From SAR202 cluster bacterium (GTDB lineage: Bacteria; Chloroflexota; Dehalococcoidia; Lucifugimonadales; VGZR01), in NCBI GenBank assembly GCA_016872515.1, contig VGZR01000007.1:19640-83639 (forward strand): a DNA stretch of 64,000 nucleotides, given 5' to 3'. Shown here piece after piece: positions 35,170 through 45,582 of the stretch. Within the stretch, counting starts at the first letter, position 1, and every line of letters starts with the position of its first letter. The position numbers and the translations under genes are program-made. The notes beneath the pieces were generated by a model. The model searched no databases. It was given only the letters and a program-made list of their open reading frames with translations, and was not told where the DNA came from.

Positions 35170-35928
35170 CTAGGTGCGGGCTGTGGCGGCGTTGCGGGCG
35201 AGCTGGACGAAGACGTCGGCCTTGAGGCTGGCGCCGCCGACGAGGGCGCCGTTGACGTCCGGTTCGCGGACGAAGGCGGCGACGTTGTCGGCATTGACGC
35301 TTCCGCCATAGAGAAGCGATGTGTTGGCAGCGACGGCCTGGCCCTGAAGCGTCGCCAGCACCCGGCGGATGTGGGACATCATCTGCTGGGCGTCCTGGGG
35401 TGTAGCGGCTTTGCCGGTGCCGATGGCCCAGACCGGCTCGTAGGCGACGATGAGCCCGCGTGGCGTCGTGATTCCGTCCAGACCGGCCCGTAGCTGGCGC
35501 TCCACGACCGCTTCCGCCCTGCCCTGCTCCCGCTCGGCGAGCTGCTCGCCGACGCAAAGGATCGGCGAGAGGCCTGCGGACATCGCGGCCCGGACCTTGC
35601 GGCCCACGAGGTCGTCGGCCTCGCCGAAGATGTGCCGGCGCTCGGAGTGGCCGAGGATGACGTACTTGCATAGGCCGGACAGCATAGCGGACGAGACCTC
35701 GCCGGTGAACGCCCCGCTCTTCTCGGAGTGCATGTTCTGAGCGCCGACCTCGATGGTGGAGCCTTTCAGGAGCGACGATACCGCGGACAGAGAGACGAAG
35801 GGCGGGCAGACGACCTTCCGTAGCCCCTTTATCTCCTCCAGGCCAGGCTTCATGGCGCGGACGAGGGCCTGGGCCTCGTCGAGAGTGGTGTTCATCTTCC
35901 AGTTTCCGGCGATGATGGTCTCGGGCAT
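35170..35928 (-). CDS. tpiA: Triosephosphate isomerase
   Basis: A 252-aa TIM barrel interconverting dihydroxyacetone phosphate and glyceraldehyde 3-phosphate. Catalytic Lys in IAGNWKMNTT, His in VILGHSERRHIF, Glu in VAYEPVWAIGTGK, and the phosphate loop YGGSVNADN. Last gene of the minus-strand operon pgk-apgM-tpiA, 8 bp after apgM. Confidence 0.97.
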   Translation of the reverse strand: MPETIIAGNWKMNTTLDEAQALVRAMKPGLEEIKGLRKVVCPPFVSLSAVSSLLKGSTIEVGAQNMHSEKSGAFTGEVSSAMLSGLCKYVILGHSERRHIFGEADDLVGRKVRAAMSAGLSPILCVGEQLAEREQGRAEAVVERQLRAGLDGITTPRGLIVAYEPVWAIGTGKAATPQDAQQMMSHIRRVLATLQGQAVAANTSLLYGGSVNADNVAAFVREPDVNGALVGGASLKADVFVQLARNAATART

Positions 35929-35936
35929 GGGGCCTC

Positions 35937-37142
35937 CTATGGGCCGAACTTGTGGAGCTTCCCAGCGTGGGCGAGGGCCAGCATCATGACGCCGGTGGCG
36001 GGTATGACACCGAGCCCTCCCTGGCGGCAGGCGCGCTCCGAGAACTCGTGGACGCCATCGTTCTTGGTCAGCGCCGAGTGGACAAGGAGCGGGACGGGCT
36101 GCCAGCCGTGGGCCTTGAGGATAGCGGGCGTGGCATGGTCGCCCGCGACGACGAGGACATCGGGTTTGAGGTCGAGCAGCCTCGGGATGTGCTCGTCGAG
36201 GGCTTCGAGGGCACGCACCTTGGCGTCGAAGTCGCCGTCCTCACCAGCGGCGTCGGCGGGCTTGTAGTGGATGAAGAAGAAGTCGTGCTGGGCGAAAGTG
36301 GTCTCTAGGGTAACCAGCTCATCGTCGAAGGTCGCACTGGTCCTCAACACCGTCATACCCACGAGTTGGGCTAGGCCGCGGTACATGGGGTAGGCGGCGA
36401 TGGCCGCGGGGTTCAGGGCGTAGCGGGAGGCTACCGAGGGTAGGCGAGGAAGCCGGGAGAAGCCGCGGAGGAGCACCATGTTGGCCTTCGGCTGGCCACG
36501 CAGGATGTCACGGGCCTGGGAGACGAACCGGTTGACCACCTCGGCGGTGTGCTGGGCCTCTTGGGAGAGGCTAACGGCGGGCAACGGCGCGACGCCGTTG
36601 GCCTCGGGGTCAGTGCCGCTCACGCCGTCCCCAAAGTCATCGCCGCGGAGCACCATGACAAAGCGGTGGTCCTTGACTGGATGGACCGTCAGTTCCGCCC
36701 CTGGCACCTTGATAGCGGCGAGCTTTTGCACAAGCGGGGCGCTCTCCTCGGTGGAGATGCGGCCCGCGCGGCGATCGAGGATGCGGCCGTCGCCGTCCAC
36801 GCTGCAGAAGTTGCCGCGGGCGGCCACGTCGCCATCAGAGAGGGCGACGCCGATGCCAAGGGCTTCCAGGACACCGCGGCCCAAGAGGTACTTGACCGGG
36901 TCGTAACCGAAGAGAGCCATGTGGCCGGGGCCGCTGCCGGGGGTGATACCGGGGGCGACAGGGACCGTCAGGCCGCATGTGCTGTCGCGGGCCAGACGGT
37001 CGAGGTGCGGCAGCGAGGCGGTCTCGAGCTCAGACTTGCCGGTCTTGGGATGCGGCGCGCCGCCCAAGCCATCCACCACCAGCAGGACGATCTTGGAGGG
37101 GGTGGAGTGGACCAGGTCGCGGATGTAGGGGAAGTCGATCAC
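35937..37142 (-). CDS. apgM: 2,3-bisphosphoglycerate-independent phosphoglycerate mutase, archaeal type
   Basis: About 401 aa. Alkaline-phosphatase-fold metalloenzyme interconverting 3- and 2-phosphoglycerate. The N-terminal metal site is in KIVLLVVDGLGGAPH; also GSGPGHMALFGYDP and the C-terminal VVAGDHATP. It belongs to the ApgM (archaeal) branch rather than the long GpmI form. I start at GTG 37142, 5 bp after the pgk stop; the frame is open to 37211 but would overlap pgk. Found in several non-proteobacterial bacteria, so not by itself a sign of recent transfer. Confidence 0.92.
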   Translation of the reverse strand: MIDFPYIRDLVHSTPSKIVLLVVDGLGGAPHPKTGKSELETASLPHLDRLARDSTCGLTVPVAPGITPGSGPGHMALFGYDPVKYLLGRGVLEALGIGVALSDGDVAARGNFCSVDGDGRILDRRAGRISTEESAPLVQKLAAIKVPGAELTVHPVKDHRFVMVLRGDDFGDGVSGTDPEANGVAPLPAVSLSQEAQHTAEVVNRFVSQARDILRGQPKANMVLLRGFSRLPRLPSVASRYALNPAAIAAYPMYRGLAQLVGMTVLRTSATFDDELVTLETTFAQHDFFFIHYKPADAAGEDGDFDAKVRALEALDEHIPRLLDLKPDVLVVAGDHATPAILKAHGWQPVPLLVHSALTKNDGVHEFSERACRQGGLGVIPATGVMMLALAHAGKLHKFGP

Positions 37143-37146
37143 GGCA

Positions 37147-38340
<1,194 letters not shown>

Positions 38341-38423
38341 GCCAACCTACTTGTGACTTGTTGCACCGGCGAATCAGTCTAGCAAAATCCCGCTCACTCA
38401 GCCTAGCTTGGCCGACTGCAAAC

Positions 38424-39656
38424 CTAGCCCCGTTCTGCAGTGTCCTTGGCCCAGGTTGCGGCCTGACGAAAGATGCGCTGGATGTTTTCGCGGTTAAAGA
38501 ACTCGTTCCGCGGCACCGTGGAAGCGATGGCGCCGAAGAAGCGGTCCGTGTCCACCTGGTTCCCCCGAAGCGCTGCGCGGACCTCGAACGACTTGGGCGA
38601 ATGAGGTTGATAGTTGGCCACGCTCAGGGTGTGTTCGTAGAGCGGCATCGCGACCGCGTTGCGCTTCTGTTCGTATCCTTCCAAGGCCTGATCAAGCTGC
38701 TGGAGCCCGGACAGACCGGCATCGAGGGCTTGCGCCAGCAGTTCGGCGTCCCGGAAGGCGTCGCTGATCCCGAAGGCGGTGATGGGGTCTTTGTTGTAGC
38801 CGGTGTCGCCTACCAAGGCCCAGCCAGGTCCGTAAGGCTTGCGAAAGAAGTTCGGCACGTCTCCGGTGCCGAGGATGCGACTAATGCGCCTCGCGGAGCC
38901 TATCGAGTCGGCCAACTCTGGGGCGAGGCCGAGCGTCGCCATGTAGTTCCTCTCGACGTCGGCGCGAAAGGCTGTGAACTCGTCGTGGGGCCAGACAACC
39001 ACAACCAACACCTGGTTCCCGTTGGTTGGAATCTTCAGGATGTACCTCTTGCCTTCGGGCCAATAGACCTCGTAGCCATCACAGGGCAAGTCTTCCCAGA
39101 AGGTGTAGTAGAAGCACGAACGCGAGGCGTGTTGACTATACGCCGGTGCCTTGCCGGCCCGTGCTACCACGGAGTGCTTGCCGTCGGCGCCAACCGCGAT
39201 CCTTGCCTGTTCGGTGAACGTGGCGCCTTCCTTCGTGGTGCCGCATATACCAACAACGCGACCGTCTTCCACGACCAACTCCCGTACTGAGCACTCGTCC
39301 CGTAGTTCAGCGCCAGCCGTGACGGCGGCATCCACGAGGACCTTATCGAGCACTGTGCGCCGAGGCGCGTAGGATTCGGCGGCACCATCCGCAGGCGGAC
39401 CCCATCCGGAGAGGGGAAAGTCGCCTAGGTCCATGGTGAACCTGGTGATGCTGGGGCAGCCCGACTTCACGACCTTGTCCAGTAGGCCCCAGCGTTTGAG
39501 TTTGGCGACGCCTGTCTGCCAGATGATGAGGGTCGAGATGGTGTCGCTCGGGAACGTGGCCCTGTCGAGCAGTAGCACACGGTAGCCCTTGCGGGCCAGG
39601 AGCATGGCCGTCGGCGCGCCCGCGCAGCGCGCACCCACTACAATCACATCGTACAT
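38424..39656 (-). CDS. FAD-dependent oxidoreductase of the geranylgeranyl-reductase/monooxygenase group
   Basis: About 410 aa. N-terminal dinucleotide fold MYDVIVVGARCAGAPTAMLL, then DRATFPSDTIST, an IAVGADGKHSVVA (GD-type) motif, and GPGWALVGDTGYNKDPITAF, the second FAD-phosphate motif of PHBH-fold enzymes. The group includes halogenases, hydroxylases and prenyl reductases; the substrate is unknown. I start at ATG 39656, preceded by GAGGAC; the frame extends to 39710 but that part would overlap the divergent lipoprotein start. Confidence 0.82.
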   Translation of the reverse strand: MYDVIVVGARCAGAPTAMLLARKGYRVLLLDRATFPSDTISTLIIWQTGVAKLKRWGLLDKVVKSGCPSITRFTMDLGDFPLSGWGPPADGAAESYAPRRTVLDKVLVDAAVTAGAELRDECSVRELVVEDGRVVGICGTTKEGATFTEQARIAVGADGKHSVVARAGKAPAYSQHASRSCFYYTFWEDLPCDGYEVYWPEGKRYILKIPTNGNQVLVVVVWPHDEFTAFRADVERNYMATLGLAPELADSIGSARRISRILGTGDVPNFFRKPYGPGWALVGDTGYNKDPITAFGISDAFRDAELLAQALDAGLSGLQQLDQALEGYEQKRNAVAMPLYEHTLSVANYQPHSPKSFEVRAALRGNQVDTDRFFGAIASTVPRNEFFNRENIQRIFRQAATWAKDTAERG

Positions 39657-39698
39657 GTACCGTCCTCTGGTTGGGGGCTGATTGTACTCAATATCAAA

Positions 39699-41891
39699 AT
39701 GGGCAGACACCTGATCATCCGAGCCAAAAGGGCGACAACCATCTGGCGCTTCCTAGCGGCGTTCGTCATCGTGCTGCTGGCGGCATGCTTGCGGCCCGGC
39801 GCCGCGTCGGTGCGGAGCCCTACTGTAGTCGCCACAGGCACGGTCTTTCAGCAGCACACCGAGACGCCGGAATCGGGTCTTGAGCCAGCGGACGCTCCGG
39901 TTCCCACGCCGTATGTGACTCTGACAACATCGCGGGAGCGGCTTCTCTTTGATACGACCGTGTTTCCATACACGGTCTCGAATGTGCGAATCCCAACAGG
40001 CCGGGCCACGTCTGTGACCTTCTCGCCCGCGTTCGAGGCGGACGGCACCGCCTTCGCGGTTATCGGAGGAACGCTGTATAAGACTTCGGATGGCGGCACG
40101 GCATGGCGAGTTGTGGACTCGAGGGTGCGGAACGTCGCATTGTCGCCCGCCTTCGACACGGACGGCGTGGCTTACTCACTGGTGCCTGGGGTCGGTGTAC
40201 GGGTGTCGCGAGACTTCGGCGAGACGTGGCGGACGGTATCGGGGTCGGACACGGGGGCCGAGGCCATCACACTGTCACCAGACTATGCCCGCGACCACAC
40301 GCTCTTCGCCAGGGGGGAAGACCTGCACTGGTCGGCGGATGAGGTGGAAACTTGGGCCAAATCCGAGTTCGTCCCCCCATCGCCCTTTGATCCGTGGCTC
40401 GTTGAGGACGTGGCGTTTGCAGCCGACTATGGGTCGTCCGGCAGGGTCTATATGGTGCTTCAGAGGCGCCTGTTCGAGTCCACGGATAGGGGTGTGCGGT
40501 TCTACCAGGTCGAGCTCCCGTTCTCGGTCAGCCGAGTCCATGCGACCGATGCCAAGCTCTACGTGCTGAATGACGAGGCGTTGTACGCCTCCGATGATGC
40601 CGGAGCGACATGGTCGCTTCTGGCGGACGCGGACGGCGGCGGGTTCCGGGACTTCGCGGTGGTGGATAACAGCGGCAAGACACGTATCGTCTTGGCCACG
40701 GAAGCGGGCGGCATCTTGCTGTTGGACGACTCGGGCGCCACATGGCTGGTGGCAGTTGTGCCTTCGGAGGGGGCTGACGTGTCTCGGTTGTGGACCTCGG
40801 GCCGCGGCAGCGTTGCCTTGGGGGCACAGCCCACAACCGGGGATGGAGTGTTCTGGCTGTCGCGAGACGCGGGCGCGTCATGGGAGGCGGTTGGCGGCAT
40901 CGAGACGGCGGCGCTGGCGTACCTGGCGGTGTCGCCGGACGCGGGACGAGATGGCACGGTGGCGACGGTCGCCAGCGGCGGCGTGGCCATCAGCCGCGAC
41001 ATGGGGAAATCCTGGACACTGACGGCGAGCGTGTCTGTCGGCTTCGCAGACCCCTCCCCTACCTCCGTCGCGTTCTCGCCGTACTTCGCCGAGGACAGGA
41101 CGGTGTATGCGGGCGGCGGGTGGGGCGTGGCGAAGAGCGAGGACGGCGGCGCGACCTGGCGGGTGGTCTATGGCCGCGCGACGGTACAGGTCATCGAAAC
41201 CGTGGAGACGCCGGAGGGTGTGACGCTCCTGGCGGCCATCGCAAGGGGCCTGGTGTACTCGAGTGACGGCGGCGAGACGTGGGAGGTGCTGGCCGCCTCG
41301 CCGCAGGCGGTGCACGACGTCGCTTTCTCCCCCAACTTCGTGCAGGACGCGACCATCTTCGCCGGGACCTTCGAGCAGGAGTTTTACCGGAGCACCGACG
41401 CCTACGGGTCGCAGAGCCGTATCCTCCGCAGCCTGGATGGGGGCCAGTCATGGCATGTGGTAGTACAAGGCAAAGCGTTTGCTCCACCCACTATCGTTGT
41501 CTCGGCTGACTACGCCGAGGATGCCACCGTGTGGGTCGCCGGGCCGGATGGCGGCGCGCTCATGCGGTCGAGGAGCAGGGGTACTTTCTGGGAACGCGTG
41601 GGCGATGGGGCCGTGGGAGGGAGCATCGCCGAGTGCCGGGACAACATGCAAGCTGCCTTGGTCTCTTTCACCGGCGCGGTCTCTGCTGGGGGGAGTGGAG
41701 CATCCGCCTTTACGTACTTCAACCAGCCGGCCTTCAGTCTCGATGGAGGTGACACCTGGAAGTTGGTGCCGGTGTCGCCGCTACTGACCGGCGCCGTCGT
41801 TGGGTGCCGCCTGTCTGGAGACCTGACGATCCTGGCTGGAGGCGGCTACTACGGCACAGAGGCGTACCGCCTGGTGGTTGACCTACCCTAG
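39699..41891 (+). CDS. Asp-box (BNR/sialidase-like) beta-propeller lipoprotein
   Basis: A 730-aa secreted lipoprotein: basic n-region (RAKRATTIWR), hydrophobic core and lipobox LLAAC near residue 30. The body has at least nine Asp-boxes of the S-x-D-x-G-x-T/S-W type (SDGGTAW, SRDFGETW, SDDAGATW, SRDAGASW, SRDMGKSW, SEDGGATW, SSDGGETW, SLDGGQSW, SLDGGDTW), the pattern of sortilin/Ycf48-like or sialidase-fold propellers. No catalytic sialidase residues are evident, so it may be a binding or scaffold protein. Its 3' end overlaps the convergent prenyl-synthase gene by 9 bp. Confidence 0.85.
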   Translation: MGRHLIIRAKRATTIWRFLAAFVIVLLAACLRPGAASVRSPTVVATGTVFQQHTETPESGLEPADAPVPTPYVTLTTSRERLLFDTTVFPYTVSNVRIPTGRATSVTFSPAFEADGTAFAVIGGTLYKTSDGGTAWRVVDSRVRNVALSPAFDTDGVAYSLVPGVGVRVSRDFGETWRTVSGSDTGAEAITLSPDYARDHTLFARGEDLHWSADEVETWAKSEFVPPSPFDPWLVEDVAFAADYGSSGRVYMVLQRRLFESTDRGVRFYQVELPFSVSRVHATDAKLYVLNDEALYASDDAGATWSLLADADGGGFRDFAVVDNSGKTRIVLATEAGGILLLDDSGATWLVAVVPSEGADVSRLWTSGRGSVALGAQPTTGDGVFWLSRDAGASWEAVGGIETAALAYLAVSPDAGRDGTVATVASGGVAISRDMGKSWTLTASVSVGFADPSPTSVAFSPYFAEDRTVYAGGGWGVAKSEDGGATWRVVYGRATVQVIETVETPEGVTLLAAIARGLVYSSDGGETWEVLAASPQAVHDVAFSPNFVQDATIFAGTFEQEFYRSTDAYGSQSRILRSLDGGQSWHVVVQGKAFAPPTIVVSADYAEDATVWVAGPDGGALMRSRSRGTFWERVGDGAVGGSIAECRDNMQAALVSFTGAVSAGGSGASAFTYFNQPAFSLDGGDTWKLVPVSPLLTGAVVGCRLSGDLTILAGGGYYGTEAYRLVVDLP

Positions 41892-42893
41892 CAGTGAAGC
41901 AGTGAAGCTCTGCATCGTCCGCACGCCCGGCTCGGGCAGTCCGGCGGCAGACAGTGCGGCCAAGGCGTCGGCGTGGTGCTGCTTGACCAGCCCCTCGCAG
42001 AAGTCGCGGGCGCCCAGGCCCTCGACGATCTGCCGCACCGCCGCCACGTCGTCAGGCTGGAGGACGCGCTTGAAGTAGATGTCGCCGATACGGCGCTTCT
42101 CGCGGAGGGCGGCCTTCTCTAGGGCATAGGCTACGGGGAGCAGCTTCTTCTTGTTCAGCACTTCGATGGCGACAGACGCGCCGTCGCCGTCGCCCCACAG
42201 CTCGCGGAGGTCTCCCTGCACCTGGAGGGCGATGCCTGTCTTGGCGCCGCATGCCACCATGGCCGACAGGACGGCCTCGCCGCCTCCGGCCGCCAGCGCG
42301 CCGAGCTGCATCGCGCAGGCTAGCAGCGCGCCCGACTTGCCCTCGGCCATCTTGAGATACGCGGCGACGGGCATGTCCAGCCGCTCCTGGGCTTCCATGT
42401 CCTGGAACCGCCCTTCGCAAAGGGCCAGGGCCGCGTGGTCGAGGAGTTTGGTGGCCCGAAAGGCCGTCTCCGGCGAGACGCCGCGCTCCATGAGGCGCAG
42501 CAGGGCGAGGCGGGCGAGGGCGTGCATCCCGTCGCCGGCATTGATGGCTTGGGCGGGGCCCCACACGGACCAGACGGCTTCGCGGGCGCCGCGGTACGGC
42601 CGCCCGCTCTGGACGTCGTCGTGGATCTCGACGAAACAGTTGACCATCTCCACGGCTGCCGCGGCCGGCATGGCCTTCTCCATGTCGCCGCCGGCAGCCT
42701 GGCACGCGGCCAAGCAGGCGACGCCGTGGAGCCGGGGCGGCGGCCCGCCAGGAACAGGCCCGCCCTGGCGGTCGGCCCAGCCCAGGTGGTAGGTCATCAT
42801 CCTGTACAGGAGCATGTCCCGTGTGCCGAAGACGGCGCGCAACTCGGCGTCCACACGAACGGAAAGAGCGGTGATGTCAAGCGGCTTGGTCAT
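41883..42893 (-). CDS. Polyprenyl synthetase-family protein with degenerate Asp-rich motifs
   Basis: About 336 aa, all-helical trans-prenyltransferase fold. The first Asp-rich motif reads EIHDDVQSGRPYRG, with only two of the usual aspartates, and the second reads QVQGDLRELWGDG, where the first D of D-D is G. INAGDGMHALARLALLRL is typical of the Chloroflexi branch. Such enzymes elongate isoprenoid diphosphates with Mg2+ held by these aspartates, so activity here is doubtful or altered. ATG 42893 overlaps the stop of the upstream ywlC gene (ATGA), indicating coupling. Confidence 0.75.
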   Translation of the reverse strand: MTKPLDITALSVRVDAELRAVFGTRDMLLYRMMTYHLGWADRQGGPVPGGPPPRLHGVACLAACQAAGGDMEKAMPAAAAVEMVNCFVEIHDDVQSGRPYRGAREAVWSVWGPAQAINAGDGMHALARLALLRLMERGVSPETAFRATKLLDHAALALCEGRFQDMEAQERLDMPVAAYLKMAEGKSGALLACAMQLGALAAGGGEAVLSAMVACGAKTGIALQVQGDLRELWGDGDGASVAIEVLNKKKLLPVAYALEKAALREKRRIGDIYFKRVLQPDDVAAVRQIVEGLGARDFCEGLVKQHHADALAALSAAGLPEPGVRTMQSFTASLLG

Positions 42894-43561
42894 GCGCCAG
42901 CGAACTTGACCACCGCGACGCCGCACTGTTCTCCGATGTCCTCCGTCGATACCGGCCCCTCCCGTAGGATGAGTGGCGGCTGTGAGAGCATGTCGATGAT
43001 GGTGGAGGCGGCGCCCTGATAGTCGCTGGTGATCGGCCCGATGTCCAGCACGAGATCAACCAGGCCGCCTAGCTCAGCCATTACGTCGTCGGCGGTTGTC
43101 AGGCCGGGCTTGCCGGTGCGGTTGGCGCTGGTGCCAGTGACGGGCGCGCCCAACTCACGGACGATCTGCCGCACCAGGTCGGCGGCGGGGACGCGCAGGC
43201 CGACGGTGTCGGCGCCACCGGTGACGATGCTCGGGATGACGTCGGCCTTCCGCAGCACGAGCGTCAGTGGGCCGGGCCAGAACCGGCGGGCGAGCTTCCA
43301 GGCCGCCTCAGGCACATCCACAGCGAACTTCGCCAGGTCTTCTGTGTCGGCGATGAGGACTGGCAACGCCATGCCTTCTGGGCGGCCTTTGACGGCGAAA
43401 ACGCGACGGACGGCGACTTCGTTGAGGGCGTTCGCCGCAAGCCCGTACAGGGTGTCGGTAGGCACAGCCACCACACCGCCCTGTTTCAGGACTTCGACGG
43501 CGGCGGAGACCTGACCGGATGGTGGGCCTGATGCCTTGCGTGTGGAGGCGAGCGCGTTCAT
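42890..43561 (-). CDS. ywlC: L-threonylcarbamoyladenylate synthase (Sua5/YrdC/YwlC)
   Basis: A 223-aa enzyme that makes threonylcarbamoyl-AMP for t6A modification of tRNAs. Clear blocks: GGVVAVPTDTLYGLAANA, VFAVKGRPEGMALPVL, FWPGPLTLVLRK, VGLRVPAADLVRQI and the nucleotide site TSANRTGKPG. It is the short YrdC-domain form without the Sua5 C-terminal domain. It overlaps the prenyl-synthase gene by 4 bp and is divergent from guaA (85-bp gap). Confidence 0.93.
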   Translation of the reverse strand: MNALASTRKASGPPSGQVSAAVEVLKQGGVVAVPTDTLYGLAANALNEVAVRRVFAVKGRPEGMALPVLIADTEDLAKFAVDVPEAAWKLARRFWPGPLTLVLRKADVIPSIVTGGADTVGLRVPAADLVRQIVRELGAPVTGTSANRTGKPGLTTADDVMAELGGLVDLVLDIGPITSDYQGAASTIIDMLSQPPLILREGPVSTEDIGEQCGVAVVKFAGA

Positions 43562-43646
43562 GGGAGACGCCCGCTAGTGTAGCACGAAGGGCACAGCACT
43601 GGTTGTCAGAGCGGGCCACTGGTGTTAGGCTTACCCCTCAACACCC

Positions 43647-45389
43647 ATGCCAGAGGACACCACTTCCCCCACGACCCGCCCCGCCAAAAAAGGCGATGGT
43701 GCTGCGCCCCCCACTGAGGCCGGCCCTAGCCGAAGGGTGGCGACCTCCGACGACCTGGAGGTCTCGGCCTACCTGGAGATCGCCAAGGAGAAGCGAGCGC
43801 AACAGCCGCTCGCGCCGCCCACCCGTCAGGCCCAAGGCGAGCGGGGCGTCCAGCGCGAGGCGGTCGTCATCATAGACTTTGGCTCCCAGTACAGCCGCCT
43901 CATCGCCCGGCGCGTCCGCGAGAGCAAGGTCTACTGCGAGATCATCGCCCACGACACGCCGTGGGAAAAGGTTGCGGCGCTGGAACCGAGGGGCGTCATC
44001 CTGTCGGGTGGCCCGGCCAGCGTGTACGACGAAGGCGCGCCGCTGGCGCCGGCGTGGGTGTTCGACCGCGGATTGCCGGTCCTCGGCATCTGCTACGGGA
44101 TGCAGGCGTTGGCCCACCAGCTCGGCGGCAAGGTCGCACCCGGCGCCAAGCGCGAGTACGGCCACGCCGTCCTTCACCAGAACGCCTCGGACGTGCCGCT
44201 GTTCGCCGGCCTGCCGCCCTCGATGCCCGTGTGGATGAGCCACGGCGACCAGATCGTCGCGCCACCGCCAGGGTTCCGCTCCCTGGCCTACACCGACAAC
44301 TCGCCCGTCGCCGTCATGGGCGACGGCTCCCGCAGGTACGGCATCCAGTTCCATCCCGAAGTCGTGCACACGCCCAACGGCCGTGCCCTCATCGAGAACT
44401 TCCTCTACAAGGTCTGTGGCTGCGAAGGGACGTGGACGCCGACCAACTTCGTGGAGGACGCCATCACCGACATCAAGGCCCGCGTGGGCAACGGGCGCGT
44501 CATCTGCGCGCTGTCGGGCGGCGTGGACTCGGCGGTCGTGGCCGCGCTGGTCCACCGCGCTATCAGCGACCAGCTCACCTGCATCTTCGTCAATAACGGC
44601 CTCATGCGGCGCGAGGAGCCGGAGCGGGTCGTCCGCACCTTCCAGCGCCACATGAAGATCAACCTGGTTCACGCCGACGCCTCGCAGCGGTTCCTGGCCG
44701 CCCTCAAGGGCGTGACCGACCCGGAGCAGAAGCGGCGGGCTGTCGGAGAGAAGTTCATCGAGGTGTTCGACGAGGAGGCCGGAAAGGCGGGCAAGGCCGA
44801 CTTCCTGGCCCAGGGGACGCTCTACCCCGATGTCATCGAAAGCAAGACGCCGGAGAGCAAGGTGTCCGCCAAGATCAAGACCCACCACAACGTGGGCGGG
44901 CTGCCCGCGCGCATGAAGCTGCGGCTGGTGGAGCCGCTGCGCTACCTGTTCAAGGACGAGGTGCGCGAGGTGGGCCTGGCCCTGGGGCTGCCCGAGGAGA
45001 TGGTCTATCGCCAGCCATTCCCCGGCCCCGGCCTGGCGATCCGTGTCATGGGAGAGGTCACGCCTGAGAAGCTGGAGGTGCTGCGGTCCGCCGACTGGGT
45101 CGTCATGGACGAGATCAAGGCGCACAACCTGTACCGCAGCCTGTGGCAGAGCTTCGCGGTGCTCACCGACACGCGCACCGTGGGCGTCACGGGCGACTTC
45201 CGCACCTACGGCCACGTCATCGCCGTGCGCGCCGTCACCAGCGAGGACGCCATGACCGCCGACTGGGCGCGGCTGCCCTACGACGTGCTGGCCCGCATCT
45301 CCAACCGCATCGCCAACGAAGTGCCCGGTGTCAACCGCGTGGTGTTCGACATCACCTCCAAGCCTCCCGGTACCATCGAGTGGGAGTGA
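43647..45389 (+). CDS. guaA: GMP synthase (glutamine-hydrolysing)
   Basis: A 580-aa enzyme converting XMP to GMP. Glutaminase triad: C149 in [10 protein letters not shown]236 and E238 in [11 protein letters not shown]-PPase loop [14 protein letters not shown], then [14 protein letters not shown], and the dimerisation domain with [13 protein letters not shown] and KPPGTIEWE at the end. About 70 residues precede the usual start ([19 protein letters not shown]): a Pro/Thr/Lys-rich, probably disordered, extension. No other ATG/GTG/TTG fits better, so the extension appears real. First gene of the purine block. Confidence 0.96.
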   Translation: MPEDTTSPTTRPAKKGDGAAPPTEAGPSRRVATSDDLEVSAYLEIAKEKRAQQPLAPPTRQAQGERGVQREAVVIIDFGSQYSRLIARRVRESKVYCEIIAHDTPWEKVAALEPRGVILSGGPASVYDEGAPLAPAWVFDRGLPVLGICYGMQALAHQLGGKVAPGAKREYGHAVLHQNASDVPLFAGLPPSMPVWMSHGDQIVAPPPGFRSLAYTDNSPVAVMGDGSRRYGIQFHPEVVHTPNGRALIENFLYKVCGCEGTWTPTNFVEDAITDIKARVGNGRVICALSGGVDSAVVAALVHRAISDQLTCIFVNNGLMRREEPERVVRTFQRHMKINLVHADASQRFLAALKGVTDPEQKRRAVGEKFIEVFDEEAGKAGKADFLAQGTLYPDVIESKTPESKVSAKIKTHHNVGGLPARMKLRLVEPLRYLFKDEVREVGLALGLPEEMVYRQPFPGPGLAIRVMGEVTPEKLEVLRSADWVVMDEIKAHNLYRSLWQSFAVLTDTRTVGVTGDFRTYGHVIAVRAVTSEDAMTADWARLPYDVLARISNRIANEVPGVNRVVFDITSKPPGTIEWE

Positions 45390-45526
45390 GGCGGGAACGT
45401 GTCTTCCGGCTGCCATCCCCGTCGGCATGACCCGCGCCGCGATGGCGTGGAGTACCCGGTGGAGCAGACCATCCAAACGCATCCGAAGTGCCCCCTCGTG
45501 GTGCATTTCCGTCCCACTATGAGAAT

Positions 45527-45540
45527 AGAACATACGTTCT
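45527..45540. promoter_or_regulatory. SOS-box-like palindrome (AGAAC-N4-GTTCT)
   Basis: AGAACATACGTTCT matches the GAAC-N4-GTTC core bound by LexA of Gram-positive type. It sits in the 193-bp guaA-purD gap, 43 bp before the purD ATG. No SOS gene is adjacent, so a chance match is quite possible. Nothing else in this gap looks coding. Confidence 0.35.
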
Positions 45541-45582
45541 GTCCTTGTCAAGTCCCCTGCCCTGCCGAACCAGGAACCGCCC

